Shown: positions 9,114-19,366, counted from the first letter of the stretch. The stretch is DNA of 64,000 nucleotides from Dokdonella_A soli (GCF_039523175.1 NZ_BAAAEU010000007.1:62001-126000); one strand, 5' to 3'. Numbers and translations are program-made. Notes: a model not told the origin generated them from the sequence alone.

Positions 9114-10214
9114 TCACGCGCGAGCTCGGTCAGGCTCTGCAGGTACCAACGCCTGCAGTTCGTCAGCGGCGTCGCCGAGCGCAGCGAACAGCGTGAGCTG
9201 ATTGCGCGCACGCTCCAGATTGTGTTGCGGCCGTTCGATGCGGAAGTAGCGGTCGCCATCGAGATGGTCGGTGAGGAAGCGCAGCGCCATCACGCCGGTG
9301 ATCAGTCGCGCGCCGAGCACGAGATTCGCGCGTTCGATCGCGCTCAGCACGGAGCCGCATCCCTCCACGTAGCCCGCAGCGAGCGCGGCGAACAGATCGC
9401 GGCGTACTTGGATGCGATCCAACTCGATCGAGTCCTCGGCCACCGGATTCACCAGGGTGCGCACCAGATCGCCGAAATCGAACAGCAGCGAACCGGGCAT
9501 CACGGTGTCGAGATCGATCACGCAGGCGGCGTGGCCCTGCGCATCGAACAGGATGTTGTTCAACTTGCAATCGTTGTGGACGATGCGCCGGGGAAGAGTC
9601 AGCCGCTGCCACGCGGCGACGATCTCCGCGTAGGCTGCCGCGGCCTCGCATTCGGCGATGCAGCCGGTGGCGCGTCCGACACGATCGCCCGCGCGCGCGC
9701 GTTCGAAGGCGGCGTAGCGCGCGTCCGGGTCATGGAACGCGGGAATCACTTCGCCGACCGAGTCGGCCGGCAGCCCGTCGAGCGCACGCGCGAACGCGCC
9801 GAAACCGCGGCCGGCCTCGCGGGCCATGGCCGGTTCGCTGACGGTATCGTGCGTGCACGTATCCGGCAGATAGGCATACATGCGCCACCAGCTCGCGTCG
9901 GGCAGAACCAGCGCGGGCGCACCGCCGAGCGTGGGCAGCAACTCCAGCACCGAGTAGGCATAGCGTCCGGCGGCGCGTTCGCGACCGAGATGTGCGGTCA
10001 CCGCGTGGCAGTTGCGCATCACCCGATCGGGGCTGCGGAACACCTCGACGTTCAGACGTTGCAGCACGCGTTCGCGTCCGCCGTCGCGTACGCACAAGGT
10101 GCGATTGATCAGGCCGTTGCCGAGCGGGTTGAACTGCGCGCGCGGACTCAGGCCCCATGCGCTCGCGATCGCGTCGCGCGTCGTGGCATCGGGAAATGTG
10201 TCGATCGCATCCAT
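9114..10214 (-). CDS. Phosphotransferase, N-acetylhexosamine 1-kinase-like (APH fold)
   Basis: A protein of 366 residues, close to the length of bifidobacterial NahK. It has an aminoglycoside-phosphotransferase fold with the catalytic loop IVHNDCKLNNILF (H213, N214, D215, N220) and a metal-binding VIDLDTVMPG (D234, D236). Members of this subgroup (NahK, LnpB) phosphorylate the anomeric carbon of GlcNAc or GalNAc with ATP in the cytoplasm. Its position between a nucleotidyltransferase (2-nt gap) and a secreted glycosidase (37-nt gap) strongly suggests the salvage route free sugar to sugar-1-phosphate to NDP-sugar. Substrate identity remains inference. The start at 10214 is the first Met that gives the family N-terminus. 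Confidence 0.78.
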   Translation of the reverse strand: MDAIDTFPDATTRDAIASAWGLSPRAQFNPLGNGLINRTLCVRDGGRERVLQRLNVEVFRSPDRVMRNCHAVTAHLGRERAAGRYAYSVLELLPTLGGAPALVLPDASWWRMYAYLPDTCTHDTVSEPAMAREAGRGFGAFARALDGLPADSVGEVIPAFHDPDARYAAFERARAGDRVGRATGCIAECEAAAAYAEIVAAWQRLTLPRRIVHNDCKLNNILFDAQGHAACVIDLDTVMPGSLLFDFGDLVRTLVNPVAEDSIELDRIQVRRDLFAALAAGYVEGCGSVLSAIERANLVLGARLITGVMALRFLTDHLDGDRYFRIERPQHNLERARNQLTLFAALGDAADELQALVPAEPDRARA

Positions 10215-10216
10215 GC

Positions 10217-11113
10217 TCAACCCCACAAGTGCGGTGGATAGCGGCCGACGGCATGCAGCGCGGCGAGACGTGCGGCGACGGCGTCGGCGTCGGCGGGATA
10301 AGTCACGCCGAGCCAATCGTCGCGGCTGTCGAGCACGCGCAGGCGCCGGCCATTCGCGGCGAGATAGCGGTCGATCGCGGCAGGCAGGAAATATTCGTCG
10401 TCGTCGCCGGCGCCAGCGAGGAAATCGCGCAGACCGGTTTCGAGCGTCGGCAGCAGGTCGGGCAGCAGGCCCCAGCAGTTCAGCGAGACGATCGCCTCGG
10501 CGGCCAGCGGCTGTCGCGCGTTCCGCACATCGAGCCCGCCCAGCCTGCCCGCGTCGACACGAATATCGGTGTACTCGACGATGCCGGCGAGATCGCCACG
10601 GTCGTCCAGCGCACAGAGGCCGCGATTGACGCCACCGTGCGCGGATAGCGTGCGCCCGAGGCGATAGCCGACCATCGCCGGTCCGTGAGCGCGAACGAAG
10701 TGCCCGGCGAGAAGTGAAAATGCAGCGGCGCCGTAGTAGTCATCGGCGTTGATCACCGCAAACGGCCGATCGAGCACATCGCGGCAGCACCACAGCGCAT
10801 GGCCCGTGCCCAGCGGCTTGCGGCGCGCGGCCGATGGCCGGCAACCTGCCGGCACGCAACTCAGGGTCTGTTCGACGAAGGCGATGTCGGCGCGACTGCC
10901 GATATGCGGTGCCAAGCGCTGCGCCAGCGCGCCGCGCAGTTCCGCGCGGATGACCAGCACGATGCGCGTGAAGCCGGCGGCGAGCGCATCGTGGATCGCG
11001 TACTCGATCAGCCATTCACCGCCGGGGCCGAGCCCGGCGAGTTGCTTGTCACCGCCGAAGCGACGGCCAAGGCCGGCGGCGAGTATGACCAGGATGGGAC
11101 CCGCCGCGTTCAC
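10217..11113 (-). CDS. NTP-transferase (NDP-sugar pyrophosphorylase-like)
   Basis: A protein of 298 residues with the pyrophosphorylase signature near the N-terminus (VILAAGLGRRFGGDKQL, residues 9-25), where the Gly-rich loop binds the nucleotide and the Lys the phosphate. A later 'AVINADDYYG' supplies a metal-binding Asp. It would join a sugar-1-phosphate to a nucleoside triphosphate, releasing pyrophosphate. The start is GTG; its first bases overlap the stop of a short upstream frame (GTGA). It leads the operon with the anomeric kinase and the secreted glycosidase, so it likely activates the sugar-1-phosphate the kinase makes. It lacks the left-handed beta-helix of bifunctional GlmU. Confidence 0.78.
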   Translation of the reverse strand: MNAAGPILVILAAGLGRRFGGDKQLAGLGPGGEWLIEYAIHDALAAGFTRIVLVIRAELRGALAQRLAPHIGSRADIAFVEQTLSCVPAGCRPSAARRKPLGTGHALWCCRDVLDRPFAVINADDYYGAAAFSLLAGHFVRAHGPAMVGYRLGRTLSAHGGVNRGLCALDDRGDLAGIVEYTDIRVDAGRLGGLDVRNARQPLAAEAIVSLNCWGLLPDLLPTLETGLRDFLAGAGDDDEYFLPAAIDRYLAANGRRLRVLDSRDDWLGVTYPADADAVAARLAALHAVGRYPPHLWG

Positions 11114-11340
11114 TGCGCAACCGCCGAAAGACGGGCGAGCGCGGGACGGCGCGCATCACGCAGGGAGGCGCCGCGCAGGTCGGGGCGTGGTGTCGGGAAA
11201 TGCTGATCCACGGGGTACCGTTCGGGAAGAATCCACTTTGGCGCGCCGCGGGATTCCGCTCCGCCACGTCGGTGGCTACGAGCGCGCTGTCCGGCCGCGA
11301 AGCCGTGATTAGAACAGAAACGGACGCGGCGCTTCAGCAT
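11110..11340 (-). CDS. Short uncertain frame ahead of the sugar operon
   Basis: A frame of 76 codons whose stop overlaps the GTG start of the nucleotidyltransferase gene (GTGA), an arrangement typical of coupled genes. The C-terminal half (from APKWILPERYPVDQHFP) has a plausible protein composition, while the first 30 residues are Arg-rich and there is no clear ribosome-binding site before the ATG. It could be a small leader gene, the remnant of a longer lost gene, or chance. I do not recognise any family. Confidence 0.22.
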   Translation of the reverse strand: MLKRRVRFCSNHGFAAGQRARSHRRGGAESRGAPKWILPERYPVDQHFPTPRPDLRGASLRDARRPALARLSAVAQ

Positions 11341-11438
11341 GACAATGCGGCGCCGTGCGAAGGTTCCGTCGCCATGTCCGCGCGCTCAAGGGTGGCGCTT
11401 GTTCTCGGCTGCACCACGCCAGCGAAAACAGGTCCAGC

Positions 11439-11456
11439 CATCTGGACGTCCAGATG
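11439..11456. promoter_or_regulatory. 18-bp perfect palindrome, candidate operator
   Basis: CATCTGGACGTCCAGATG is identical to its reverse complement. It lies in the intergenic stretch between the minus-strand sugar operon and the branched-chain operon, about 40 bp upstream of a TTGACA box. Its symmetry and position suggest a repressor or activator site for one or both operons. The core GGACGTCC resembles the AGACGTCT half-boxes of methionine repressors, but the match is partial and no regulator is assigned. Confidence 0.5.
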
Positions 11457-11497
11457 CGAACTGCGCGACGGTTTCGAAAAGATTTCAAAAGAAACTG

Positions 11498-11527
11498 TTG
11501 ACAGCCGGATGCGGTACACCGTAGGGT
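11498..11527 (+). promoter_or_regulatory. Predicted promoter of the leu-ilv operon
   Basis: A perfect -35 hexamer TTGACA (11498-11503) is followed after 18 bp by TAGGGT (11522-11527), a weak -10. Transcription would begin about 11534, some 65 bases before the leader-peptide start, which fits an attenuator layout. It is the only consensus-like -35 in this stretch. Confidence 0.5.
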
Positions 11528-11597
11528 CAGCCACATGTCGCAGCGCAACACCCATGGCCGCATCGCCGAACGGCACCGTCTCCTGACGGTTGCCGGC

Positions 11598-11672
11598 ATG
11601 CTGCGACTTCGCAGCCAGCTTCTTCTTGCCCTTGTACTCGTACTCCTTATTACCAACGGAGGTGCGGGCTGA
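11598..11672 (+). CDS. Branched-chain operon leader peptide
   Basis: A 24-codon frame (atg at 11598, tga at 11670-11672) with a run of regulatory codons. Residues 8-18 are L-L-L-A-L-V-L-V-L-L-I, so ten of eleven are Leu, Val or Ile, ending I-T-N-G-G-A-G. This is the classic composition of leu/ilv leader peptides, whose translation senses charged tRNA-Leu, -Val and -Ile. It lies between a promoter and an intrinsic terminator ahead of leuA. Stalling on the codon run would leave 11661-11668 (GGTGCGGG) free to pair with 11721-11728 (CCCGCACC); reaching the stop would cover it. The frame is too short for routine gene calling. Confidence 0.85.
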   Translation: MLRLRSQLLLALVLVLLITNGGAG

Positions 11673-11728
11673 GGGCGCGTGTCCAGGTAAAGCAAAACTA
11701 ACCTGAATACCCCAAAGAACCCCGCACC
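11661..11728 (+). promoter_or_regulatory. Antiterminator pairing segments
   Basis: GGTGCGGG (11661-11668, the last codons of the leader peptide) is perfectly complementary to CCCGCACC (11721-11728), which is also the left arm of the downstream terminator. The two pairings exclude each other. This supports ribosome-controlled attenuation: a ribosome stalled on the Leu/Val/Ile codons allows the antiterminator, and one that reaches the stop at 11670 blocks it. Confidence 0.75.
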
Positions 11729-11751
11729 CGGAAACGGATGTGGGGTTTTTT
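11720..11751 (+). terminator. leu-ilv operon attenuator (intrinsic terminator)
   Basis: A stem formed by CCCCGCACCCG and CGGATGTGGGG around a GAAA loop (with one G-T pair and one mismatch) is followed by six Ts. It lies 48 bases after the leader-peptide stop and 34 bases before the leuA start. This is a textbook Rho-independent attenuator, and its left arm also takes part in the alternative antiterminator pairing. Confidence 0.85.
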
Positions 11752-11784
11752 ATTGCCTTCGGCGCCGCCCATAGCGGAGCCATC

Positions 11785-13439
<1,655 letters not shown>

Positions 13440-13443
<4 letters not shown>

Positions 13444-14465
13444 CCACGCCATTCCTCTGGCACAACGGCTGCATCAAGCCCTGGACCGAAGCCACGGTCC
13501 ACGTCAGCACGCACGCGCTGCACTACGGCTCCTCGGTGTTCGAGGGCGAACGTGTCTACGCAACGCCGCAAGGCCCGGCGTACTTCCGCCTGGCCGACCA
13601 CACGCGCCGGTTGTTCGCATCCGCGCGCGTGTACGAGATCGAGATCGGCTACCGCGAGGACGAAATCAACGCGGCCTGCCTGGAGCTGATCCGCGCGAAC
13701 CGGATGAAGTCGGCCTACGTGCGCCCGATCGTGTTCCGTGGCGCCGGCGGCCTCGGCGTGCTGCCGAGCGACGACACGCCGGTGGACGTGGCGATCATGG
13801 CGCTCGACTGGGGCGCCTATCTCGGCAGCGCGATCGAGCGCGGCGCGGATGTCTGCGTGTCCTCGTGGCAGCGGCCCGCGCCGAATACCTTCCCGAGCTG
13901 GGCGAAGGCCGGCGGCAACTATCTCAGCAGCCAGCTGATCGCGCTCGAGGCACGTCGCGGCGGCTACGCGGAAGGCATTGCGCTCGGCCACAACGGCCTG
14001 CTCAGCGAAGGCGCCGGCGAGAACCTGTTCCTGGTGAAGAACGGAAAGCTGGTCACCCCGCCGACCAGCGCCGGCATCCTCGCCGGCATCACGCGCGAAT
14101 CGGTGATCACGTTGGCCGCGGACCTCGGCATCGAGGTCGAGGAGCGCGATCTTCCGCGCGAGGCGCTGTATTGCGCCGACGAAGTGTTCATGACCGGCAC
14201 CGCCGCCGAGATCACGCCGGTGCGCTCGGTCGATCGCAAAGCCGTCGGAGCGGGCAACCCCGGACCGATCACCAAGGCGCTGCAACGGGCGTTCTTCGGT
14301 CTGTTCGACGGCAGCACCGAGGATCGCTGGGGCTGGCTGACAGCGGTGCACGACAAGGCGCAGAGCCAAGTCGTCCCGGCGATCGATGAGGAGCGCAGCC
14401 ATGGAGGGCCGCTTCCTGATTCTCGCGCTCATGGACGAGCGCAAGAAGAGAGGGCCATCGCATGA
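13440..14465 (+). CDS. ilvE: Branched-chain amino acid aminotransferase
   Basis: A protein of 341 residues, fold-type IV PLP enzyme, carrying out the last step in making Leu, Ile and Val from their 2-oxo acids with glutamate. The PLP lysine lies in SWAKAGGNYLSS (about residue 158) and the family motif GTAAEITPV is near residue 256. Normal family length is about 300-310; the last 25-30 residues are encoded by the second copy of the junction repeat. Its start overlaps the leuA stop (ATGA-type, with AAAGGAG upstream), and its own stop overlaps leuC. Placement inside a leu-ilv operon confirms the branched-chain role over the related D-amino acid or aminodeoxychorismate enzymes. Confidence 0.93.
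14386..14445 (+). repeat. ~60-bp junction repeat, copy 2 (ilvE tail)
   Basis: TGAGGAGCGCAGCCATGGAG followed by GGCCGCTTCCTGATTCTCGC and CATGGACGAGCGCAA. It aligns along its whole length with copies 1 and 3 and encodes the ilvE C-terminal tail just before the leuC start. Confidence 0.7.
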
Positions 14466-15877
14466 CGGCGCAAACGCTGTTCGAGAAAGTCTGGGACGCG
14501 CACGTGGTTGCGCCCGAGTCCGGCGATGCCCCGGCGATCCTCTACATCGATCTGCACCTGGTCCACGAAGTGACCTCGCCGCAGGCGTTCAGCGAACTGC
14601 GCGAACGCGGCCTCGCGCTGCGTCGACCGGATCGCATGCTCGCCACGCTCGACCACTCCACGCCGACCTTGCCGGCGATTGCGGACGGCGAGCGGCCGTA
14701 TGCGAACGCCGAGGCGAAGGCGCAGGTCGCGCAACTGGAAGCGAATTGCCACGAGTTCGGCGTCGAGCTGCACGGCTGGGACAGCGCCGAGCGCGGCATC
14801 GTGCACGTGATCGGCCCCGAGCTTGGCGCGACCCAGCCGGGCATGACCATCGTCTGCGGCGACAGCCACACCTCCACGCACGGTGCATTCGGCGCGCTCG
14901 CGTTCGGCATCGGCACCACCGAGGTCGGCCATGTGATGGCCACGCAGTGCCTGCTGCAGCGCAAGCCGAAGACGCTGGCGATCCACGTGGACGGCCGCCT
15001 GGAGCGCGGGGTCGGCGCGAAGGATCTGATCCTGCACATCATCGGCGAGATCGGCGTGGATGGCGGCACCGGCTACGTCATCGAGTATCGCGGCGACGCC
15101 ATCGAAGCGATGTCGATGGACGAGCGCATGACCGTCTGCAACATGTCGATCGAGGCCGGCGCGCGCGCGGGATTGATCGCACCGGACGACACCACGTTCG
15201 CATGGCTCAAGGACCGCCCGCGCACTCCACAAGGCACAGCATGGGACACCGCCGTGCAGCGCTGGCGCGCACTGCGCAGCGACGACGGCGCGCGATACGA
15301 CCGCGAAGTGCGCATCGACGCGGGCAAGGTGCGCCCGACCGTCACCTACGGCACGCATCCGGGCATGGCGATCGCGATGGACACACCGGTGCCGGCCGCA
15401 CACACCGCGCAGGATCGCCGCGCGCTCGATTACATGCAGAGCAAGCCGGGCCAGCCGATGCAGGGCACACCGGTGGACGTGGTGTTCGTCGGCAGCTGCA
15501 CCAACTCGCGTCTGTCCGATCTGCGCGAAGTGGCACGTGTGCTGCGCGGGCGCCGCATCGCCGACGGCGTGCGCATGCTGGTGGTGCCCGGCTCCGAAAC
15601 CGTGCGTCGCGATGCGGAACGCGAAGGACTGCACCACGTGTTCATCGAAGCCGGCGCCGAATGGCGCGTGCCGGGCTGTTCGATGTGCATCGCGATGAAT
15701 GGCGATCTGGCCCAGCCGGGGCAACTGGTGGTGAGCACCTCCAATCGCAACTTCGAAGGCCGCCAGGGCAAGGGCGCACGCACCGTGCTGGCCAGCCCCG
15801 CAACGGCCGCCGCGTCCGCGCTGGCCGGCGTGATCGCCGATCCGCGCGAATACCTGCCCCAGGAGCAAGCCGCATGA
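14462..15877 (+). CDS. leuC: 3-isopropylmalate dehydratase large subunit
   Basis: A protein of 471 residues, the aconitase-family large subunit that with LeuD isomerises 2- to 3-isopropylmalate. The [4Fe-4S] ligands are in VGSCTNSR (about residue 345) and PGCSMC (about 405/408). CGDSHTSTHGAFG near residue 135 is the catalytic aconitase signature. It overlaps the ilvE stop and the leuD start by four bases each, so the two subunits should be made in equal amounts. Length matches the family (466 in E. coli). Confidence 0.96.
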   Translation: MTAQTLFEKVWDAHVVAPESGDAPAILYIDLHLVHEVTSPQAFSELRERGLALRRPDRMLATLDHSTPTLPAIADGERPYANAEAKAQVAQLEANCHEFGVELHGWDSAERGIVHVIGPELGATQPGMTIVCGDSHTSTHGAFGALAFGIGTTEVGHVMATQCLLQRKPKTLAIHVDGRLERGVGAKDLILHIIGEIGVDGGTGYVIEYRGDAIEAMSMDERMTVCNMSIEAGARAGLIAPDDTTFAWLKDRPRTPQGTAWDTAVQRWRALRSDDGARYDREVRIDAGKVRPTVTYGTHPGMAIAMDTPVPAAHTAQDRRALDYMQSKPGQPMQGTPVDVVFVGSCTNSRLSDLREVARVLRGRRIADGVRMLVVPGSETVRRDAEREGLHHVFIEAGAEWRVPGCSMCIAMNGDLAQPGQLVVSTSNRNFEGRQGKGARTVLASPATAAASALAGVIADPREYLPQEQAA

Positions 15878-16533
15878 AACCGGTCACCCGCCTCCACTCG
15901 CGCACAGCCGTGCTGGCCGACGAGAACATCGATACCGACCGCATCATCCCGGCGCGTTTCCTCACCACTACCGAGCGCACCGGACTTGGACGCCTGTGCT
16001 TCCACGACTGGCGTTATCAGTCCGACGGCAGCGACAACCCGGCCAGGGAGAATCCGGATTTCCCGCTGAACTCGCCGCTGGCACAAGGCTGCTCGATCCT
16101 GGTCGCCGGGCGCAACTTCGGCTGCGGCTCGTCGCGCGAGCACGCACCGTGGGCACTGCTCGACTACGGCATCCACGCGGTGCTGTGCAGCGAGATCGCG
16201 GACATCTTCCGCAACAACGCATTGAAGAACGGCCTGCTCGCGATCGTGATCGACGCCGCCGAACACCGCTGGCTGCTCGATCACCCGGGCATCGAGCTGA
16301 TCATCGACGTGCGCGAGCAGACCATCGAGCTGCCTGACGGCGGACGCATCCAGTTCCAGCTCGAGCCGTTCGCGCGCCATTGCCTGCTGCACGGCGTGGA
16401 CCAGCTCGGCTATCTGCTGCAGCACGCGGATCAAATTGATGCGTTCGACCGTGAACGCGAACGTCAGGAAGCGGCCATCCATGGCTGCACTCCTCAACAA
16501 AAGCAGCTTCGATCAAATGGAGTGAATGCATGA
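15874..16533 (+). CDS. leuD: 3-isopropylmalate dehydratase small subunit
   Basis: A protein of 219 residues, the swivelling small subunit of isopropylmalate isomerase. The signature NFGCGSSREHAPWAL at about residues 85-100 is diagnostic. Usual length is about 201-215. The C-terminus past about residue 190 (HGCTPQQKQLRSNGVNA) comes from an inverted copy of the junction repeat and is not conserved. The start overlaps the leuC stop, and the stop overlaps the leuB start (ATGA). Confidence 0.95.
   Translation: MKPVTRLHSRTAVLADENIDTDRIIPARFLTTTERTGLGRLCFHDWRYQSDGSDNPARENPDFPLNSPLAQGCSILVAGRNFGCGSSREHAPWALLDYGIHAVLCSEIADIFRNNALKNGLLAIVIDAAEHRWLLDHPGIELIIDVREQTIELPDGGRIQFQLEPFARHCLLHGVDQLGYLLQHADQIDAFDRERERQEAAIHGCTPQQKQLRSNGVNA
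16439..16499 (-). repeat. ~60-bp junction repeat, copy 3 (inverted, leuD tail)
   Basis: Read on the minus strand it begins TTGAGGAGTGCAGCCATGG, continues ATGGCCGCTTCCTGACGTTC and matches copies 1 and 2. The inverted orientation rules out simple duplication of gene ends: this is an independent interspersed element, inserted here so that it adds codons to leuD. Confidence 0.7.
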
Positions 16534-17627
16534 AAGCGCACATCGTCACTCTGCCCGGCGACGGCGTCGGCCCCGAAGTCACGGCGGCGGCGGTCGCCGT
16601 GCTCGATGCGGTCGCCGCGCATTTCGATCACGACTTCCGTTTCGAGGAGCACCCCATCGGCGGCTGTGCCATCGATGCCAGCGGCGATCCGCTGCCGCCG
16701 GCATCGCTGGCTGCGTGCAAGGCCGCCGACGCCGTGTTGCTGGGCGCCGTCGGTGGCCCGCGCTGGTCCGATCCGAATGCGCGGGTGCGTCCCGAACAAG
16801 GTCTGCTGGCGCTGCGCGCCGCGCTCGGCGTGTATGCCAATCTGCGTCCGCTGCAGGTGCATCCGGCACTCGCTGCGCTGTCGCCGCTGAAGAACGAGAA
16901 GTTGAAGCACGTCGACGTGCTGTTCGTGCGCGAACTCACCGGCGGCGCCTACTTCGGCGCGAAGACGCGCACCAGCGATAGCGCCTCCGACGAATGCCGA
17001 TACACCGTCGCCGAAGTCGAGCGCGTGGTGCGACGCGCGTTCGAACTCGCGCGCGGTCGCCGCCGGCACGTCACCTCGGTGGACAAGGCCAACGTGCTGG
17101 AAACCTCGCGCCTGTGGCGCAGCACGGTGCAGCGCATCGCCGCCGACTATCCGGACGTGAAGGTCGAGCATCAGCTGGTCGATTCGATGGCGATGCTGCT
17201 GCTGACCCAGCCGAGCCGCTACGACGTGGTGGTCACCGAGAACCTGTTCGGCGACATCCTCACCGACGAAGCCGCGGCGCTCGCCGGCTCGCTCGGCCTG
17301 CTGCCCTCGGCATCGCTGGGCGACGGCAGGAGCGGCCTCTACGAACCGATCCACGGCTCCGCGCCGGACATCGCCGGCCAGGGCGTCGCCAATCCAGTCG
17401 GCGCGATTCTCTCGGCCGCATTGCTGCTGCGTCATTCGCTGAGCCTGGAGCGCGAGGCCCTCGCGGTCGAAGCCGCCGTCGATCGCGTGCTGAGCCACGG
17501 CCCGCACAGCCGCGATATCGGTGGCAACGCCGGCACCGCGCAAGTGCGCGACGCCGTGCTCGCCGCACTGGAAGAGGACGCGTGCGCGTCCGTCACCTTT
17601 CTGCGCTGGAGCCGGGCCTGCGGATGA
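16530..17627 (+). CDS. leuB: 3-isopropylmalate dehydrogenase
   Basis: A protein of 365 residues that oxidises and decarboxylates 3-isopropylmalate to 2-oxoisocaproate with NAD+. It starts LPGDGVGPEV, the beta-decarboxylating dehydrogenase N-terminus. The metal and substrate segments are the Arg-containing RVRPEQGL near residue 90, DKANVLETSR near 190 and NLFGDILTDEAAALAGSLGLLPSAS near 240-265. GSAPDIAGQG (about 280) is the NAD-binding turn. Coupled to leuD upstream and to ilvD downstream by overlapping stop/start codons. Confidence 0.96.
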   Translation: MKAHIVTLPGDGVGPEVTAAAVAVLDAVAAHFDHDFRFEEHPIGGCAIDASGDPLPPASLAACKAADAVLLGAVGGPRWSDPNARVRPEQGLLALRAALGVYANLRPLQVHPALAALSPLKNEKLKHVDVLFVRELTGGAYFGAKTRTSDSASDECRYTVAEVERVVRRAFELARGRRRHVTSVDKANVLETSRLWRSTVQRIAADYPDVKVEHQLVDSMAMLLLTQPSRYDVVVTENLFGDILTDEAAALAGSLGLLPSASLGDGRSGLYEPIHGSAPDIAGQGVANPVGAILSAALLLRHSLSLEREALAVEAAVDRVLSHGPHSRDIGGNAGTAQVRDAVLAALEEDACASVTFLRWSRACG

Positions 17628-19366
17628 ACACGCCTCCCGATCAACCAACCGGAACACCCATGCGCAGCGATCTCATCAAGAGCGGCCCCGACCGCGCTCC
17701 TGCCCGCGCCATGCTGCGCGCCACCGGATTGGACGATGCCGCCATCGCCAAACCGCTGGTGGCCGTGGTGCATACGTGGTCCAACGTCAGCCCATGCAAC
17801 CTCAACCTGCGCGACCTGGCCGAGCATGTCGCCGCCGGCATCCGCGCCAGCGGGGGTACGCCGATCGAGTTCAACACGATCGCGGTGACCGACGGCATCG
17901 CGATGGGCACGCCGGGCATGCGCGCTTCGCTGATCAGCCGCGAGGTGATCACCGATTCCATCGAACTGGCGGTGGATGGTCACTGCCTCGACGCGATGGT
18001 GGTGCTGTGCGGTTGCGACAAGACCATCCCCGCCGCGGCCATGGCGATGGCGCGCCTCGACATCCCGAGCGTTGCGCTGTACGGCGGCAGCATCGCGCAC
18101 GGCACGCACGACAACCATCCGATCACGATCCAGCAGGTGTTCGAGGCGGTCGGTGCGCATGGCGCGGGCAGGATCAGTGATGAGGAACTGACATCGGTCG
18201 AACGCGACGCCTGCCCCGGCGCCGGCGCCTGCGGTGGCCAGTTCACCGCGAACACGATGGCGATGGTGCTGTCGACGCTGGGCCTGTCGCCGCTGGGCTT
18301 CAACGACATTCCCGCCACGCATCCGGCCAAGGCCGTCGCCGCACGTCGCTGCGGCGAACTGGTGATGGATTGCCTGCGCGAGCGGCGCACGCCACGCGCG
18401 CTGATCAACCGCACCGCACTGCGCAACGCGGCACGCATGGTTGCTGCCACCGCCGGCTCCACCAACGCGGTGCTGCATCTGCTCGCGATCGCGCGCGAAG
18501 CCGGCGTGCCATGGACGCTGGAGGATTTCGAACCGGCCTCGAAGTACACGCCGGTGATCGCGGATCTCCTGCCCGGCGGGCGCTACACCGCCGTCGAACT
18601 GTTCGGCGCCGGCGGCAGCGCACGCGTGGCGCAGGAACTGATCACTGCCGGCATGCTCGACGACGCGCCCACGGTCACCGGCCGCAGCCTGTTCGCGGAA
18701 GCTGCCGCGGCACCGCGTGCGCAGCATCAGGATGTCGTGCATCCCGTCACGCAACCGCTGAAGCCGCGCGGCGGCTATTCGATCCTCTACGGCAACCTCG
18801 CGCCCGAGGGCTGCATCCTGAAACTTGCCGGGAAGGGCGCCAGCCACTTCGATGGCCACGCGCGCGTGTTCGAGAGCGAGGAGCAGGCGTTCGCCGCCGT
18901 GCAGGGTGGCCGCATCGCCAAGGGCGACGTGATCGTGATCCGCAACGAAGGTCCCGCTGGTGGACCGGGCATGCGCGAGATGCTCGGCGTCACCGCCGCG
19001 CTGATCGGACGTGGCCTCGGCGACGACGTCGCCCTGATCACCGATGGCCGCTTCTCCGGCGCCACGCACGGTTTCATGGTCGGCCACATCGCACCGGAAG
19101 CCGCGCGCGGCGGCCCGATCGCGCTGCTGCGTGACGGCGACCGCATCCGCATCGACGCCGACCGCCGTGAACTCGCCACCGACGCGGACCTCGTCACACG
19201 CCGCGCGACCTGGCAGCCGCCGCCACCGAAGGTTACCCGCGGCGCGCTCGCGAAATACGCGCGCCTGGTCGGCTCCGCTTCCGACGGCGCCACCACGCAC
19301 CCGGACACTGCAGTTGCCCCACCCACACACGCCCAAATCACCGCTACCGAAGGAGCCCCCGCATGA
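17624..19366 (+). CDS. ilvD: Dihydroxy-acid dehydratase
   Basis: A protein of 580 residues (568 if the ATG at 17660 is used). It dehydrates dihydroxyisovalerate and dihydroxymethylvalerate in the Val and Ile branches. Fe-S cluster cysteines lie in VSPCNLNL, LCGCDKTIP and CPGAGACGGQFTANTM, the last being the IlvD/Edd signature. The C-terminal half keeps the GRFSGATHGFMVGHI motif. The start at 17624 overlaps the leuB stop; the alternative at 17660 also gives a plausible N-terminus, and the sequence does not decide. The stop overlaps ilvC (ATGA). Confidence 0.95.
   Translation: MNTPPDQPTGTPMRSDLIKSGPDRAPARAMLRATGLDDAAIAKPLVAVVHTWSNVSPCNLNLRDLAEHVAAGIRASGGTPIEFNTIAVTDGIAMGTPGMRASLISREVITDSIELAVDGHCLDAMVVLCGCDKTIPAAAMAMARLDIPSVALYGGSIAHGTHDNHPITIQQVFEAVGAHGAGRISDEELTSVERDACPGAGACGGQFTANTMAMVLSTLGLSPLGFNDIPATHPAKAVAARRCGELVMDCLRERRTPRALINRTALRNAARMVAATAGSTNAVLHLLAIAREAGVPWTLEDFEPASKYTPVIADLLPGGRYTAVELFGAGGSARVAQELITAGMLDDAPTVTGRSLFAEAAAAPRAQHQDVVHPVTQPLKPRGGYSILYGNLAPEGCILKLAGKGASHFDGHARVFESEEQAFAAVQGGRIAKGDVIVIRNEGPAGGPGMREMLGVTAALIGRGLGDDVALITDGRFSGATHGFMVGHIAPEAARGGPIALLRDGDRIRIDADRRELATDADLVTRRATWQPPPPKVTRGALAKYARLVGSASDGATTHPDTAVAPPTHAQITATEGAPA

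Noticed and set aside
11534..11760. T-box or other riboswitch ahead of leuA
   Set aside because: No T-box sequence or specifier loop is seen, while a leader peptide and attenuator explain the region fully.
11740..11784. Upstream ATG start for leuA
   Set aside because: The ATG lies in the right arm of the attenuator stem and the added residues do not match LeuA; ATG 11785 has GGAG before it.
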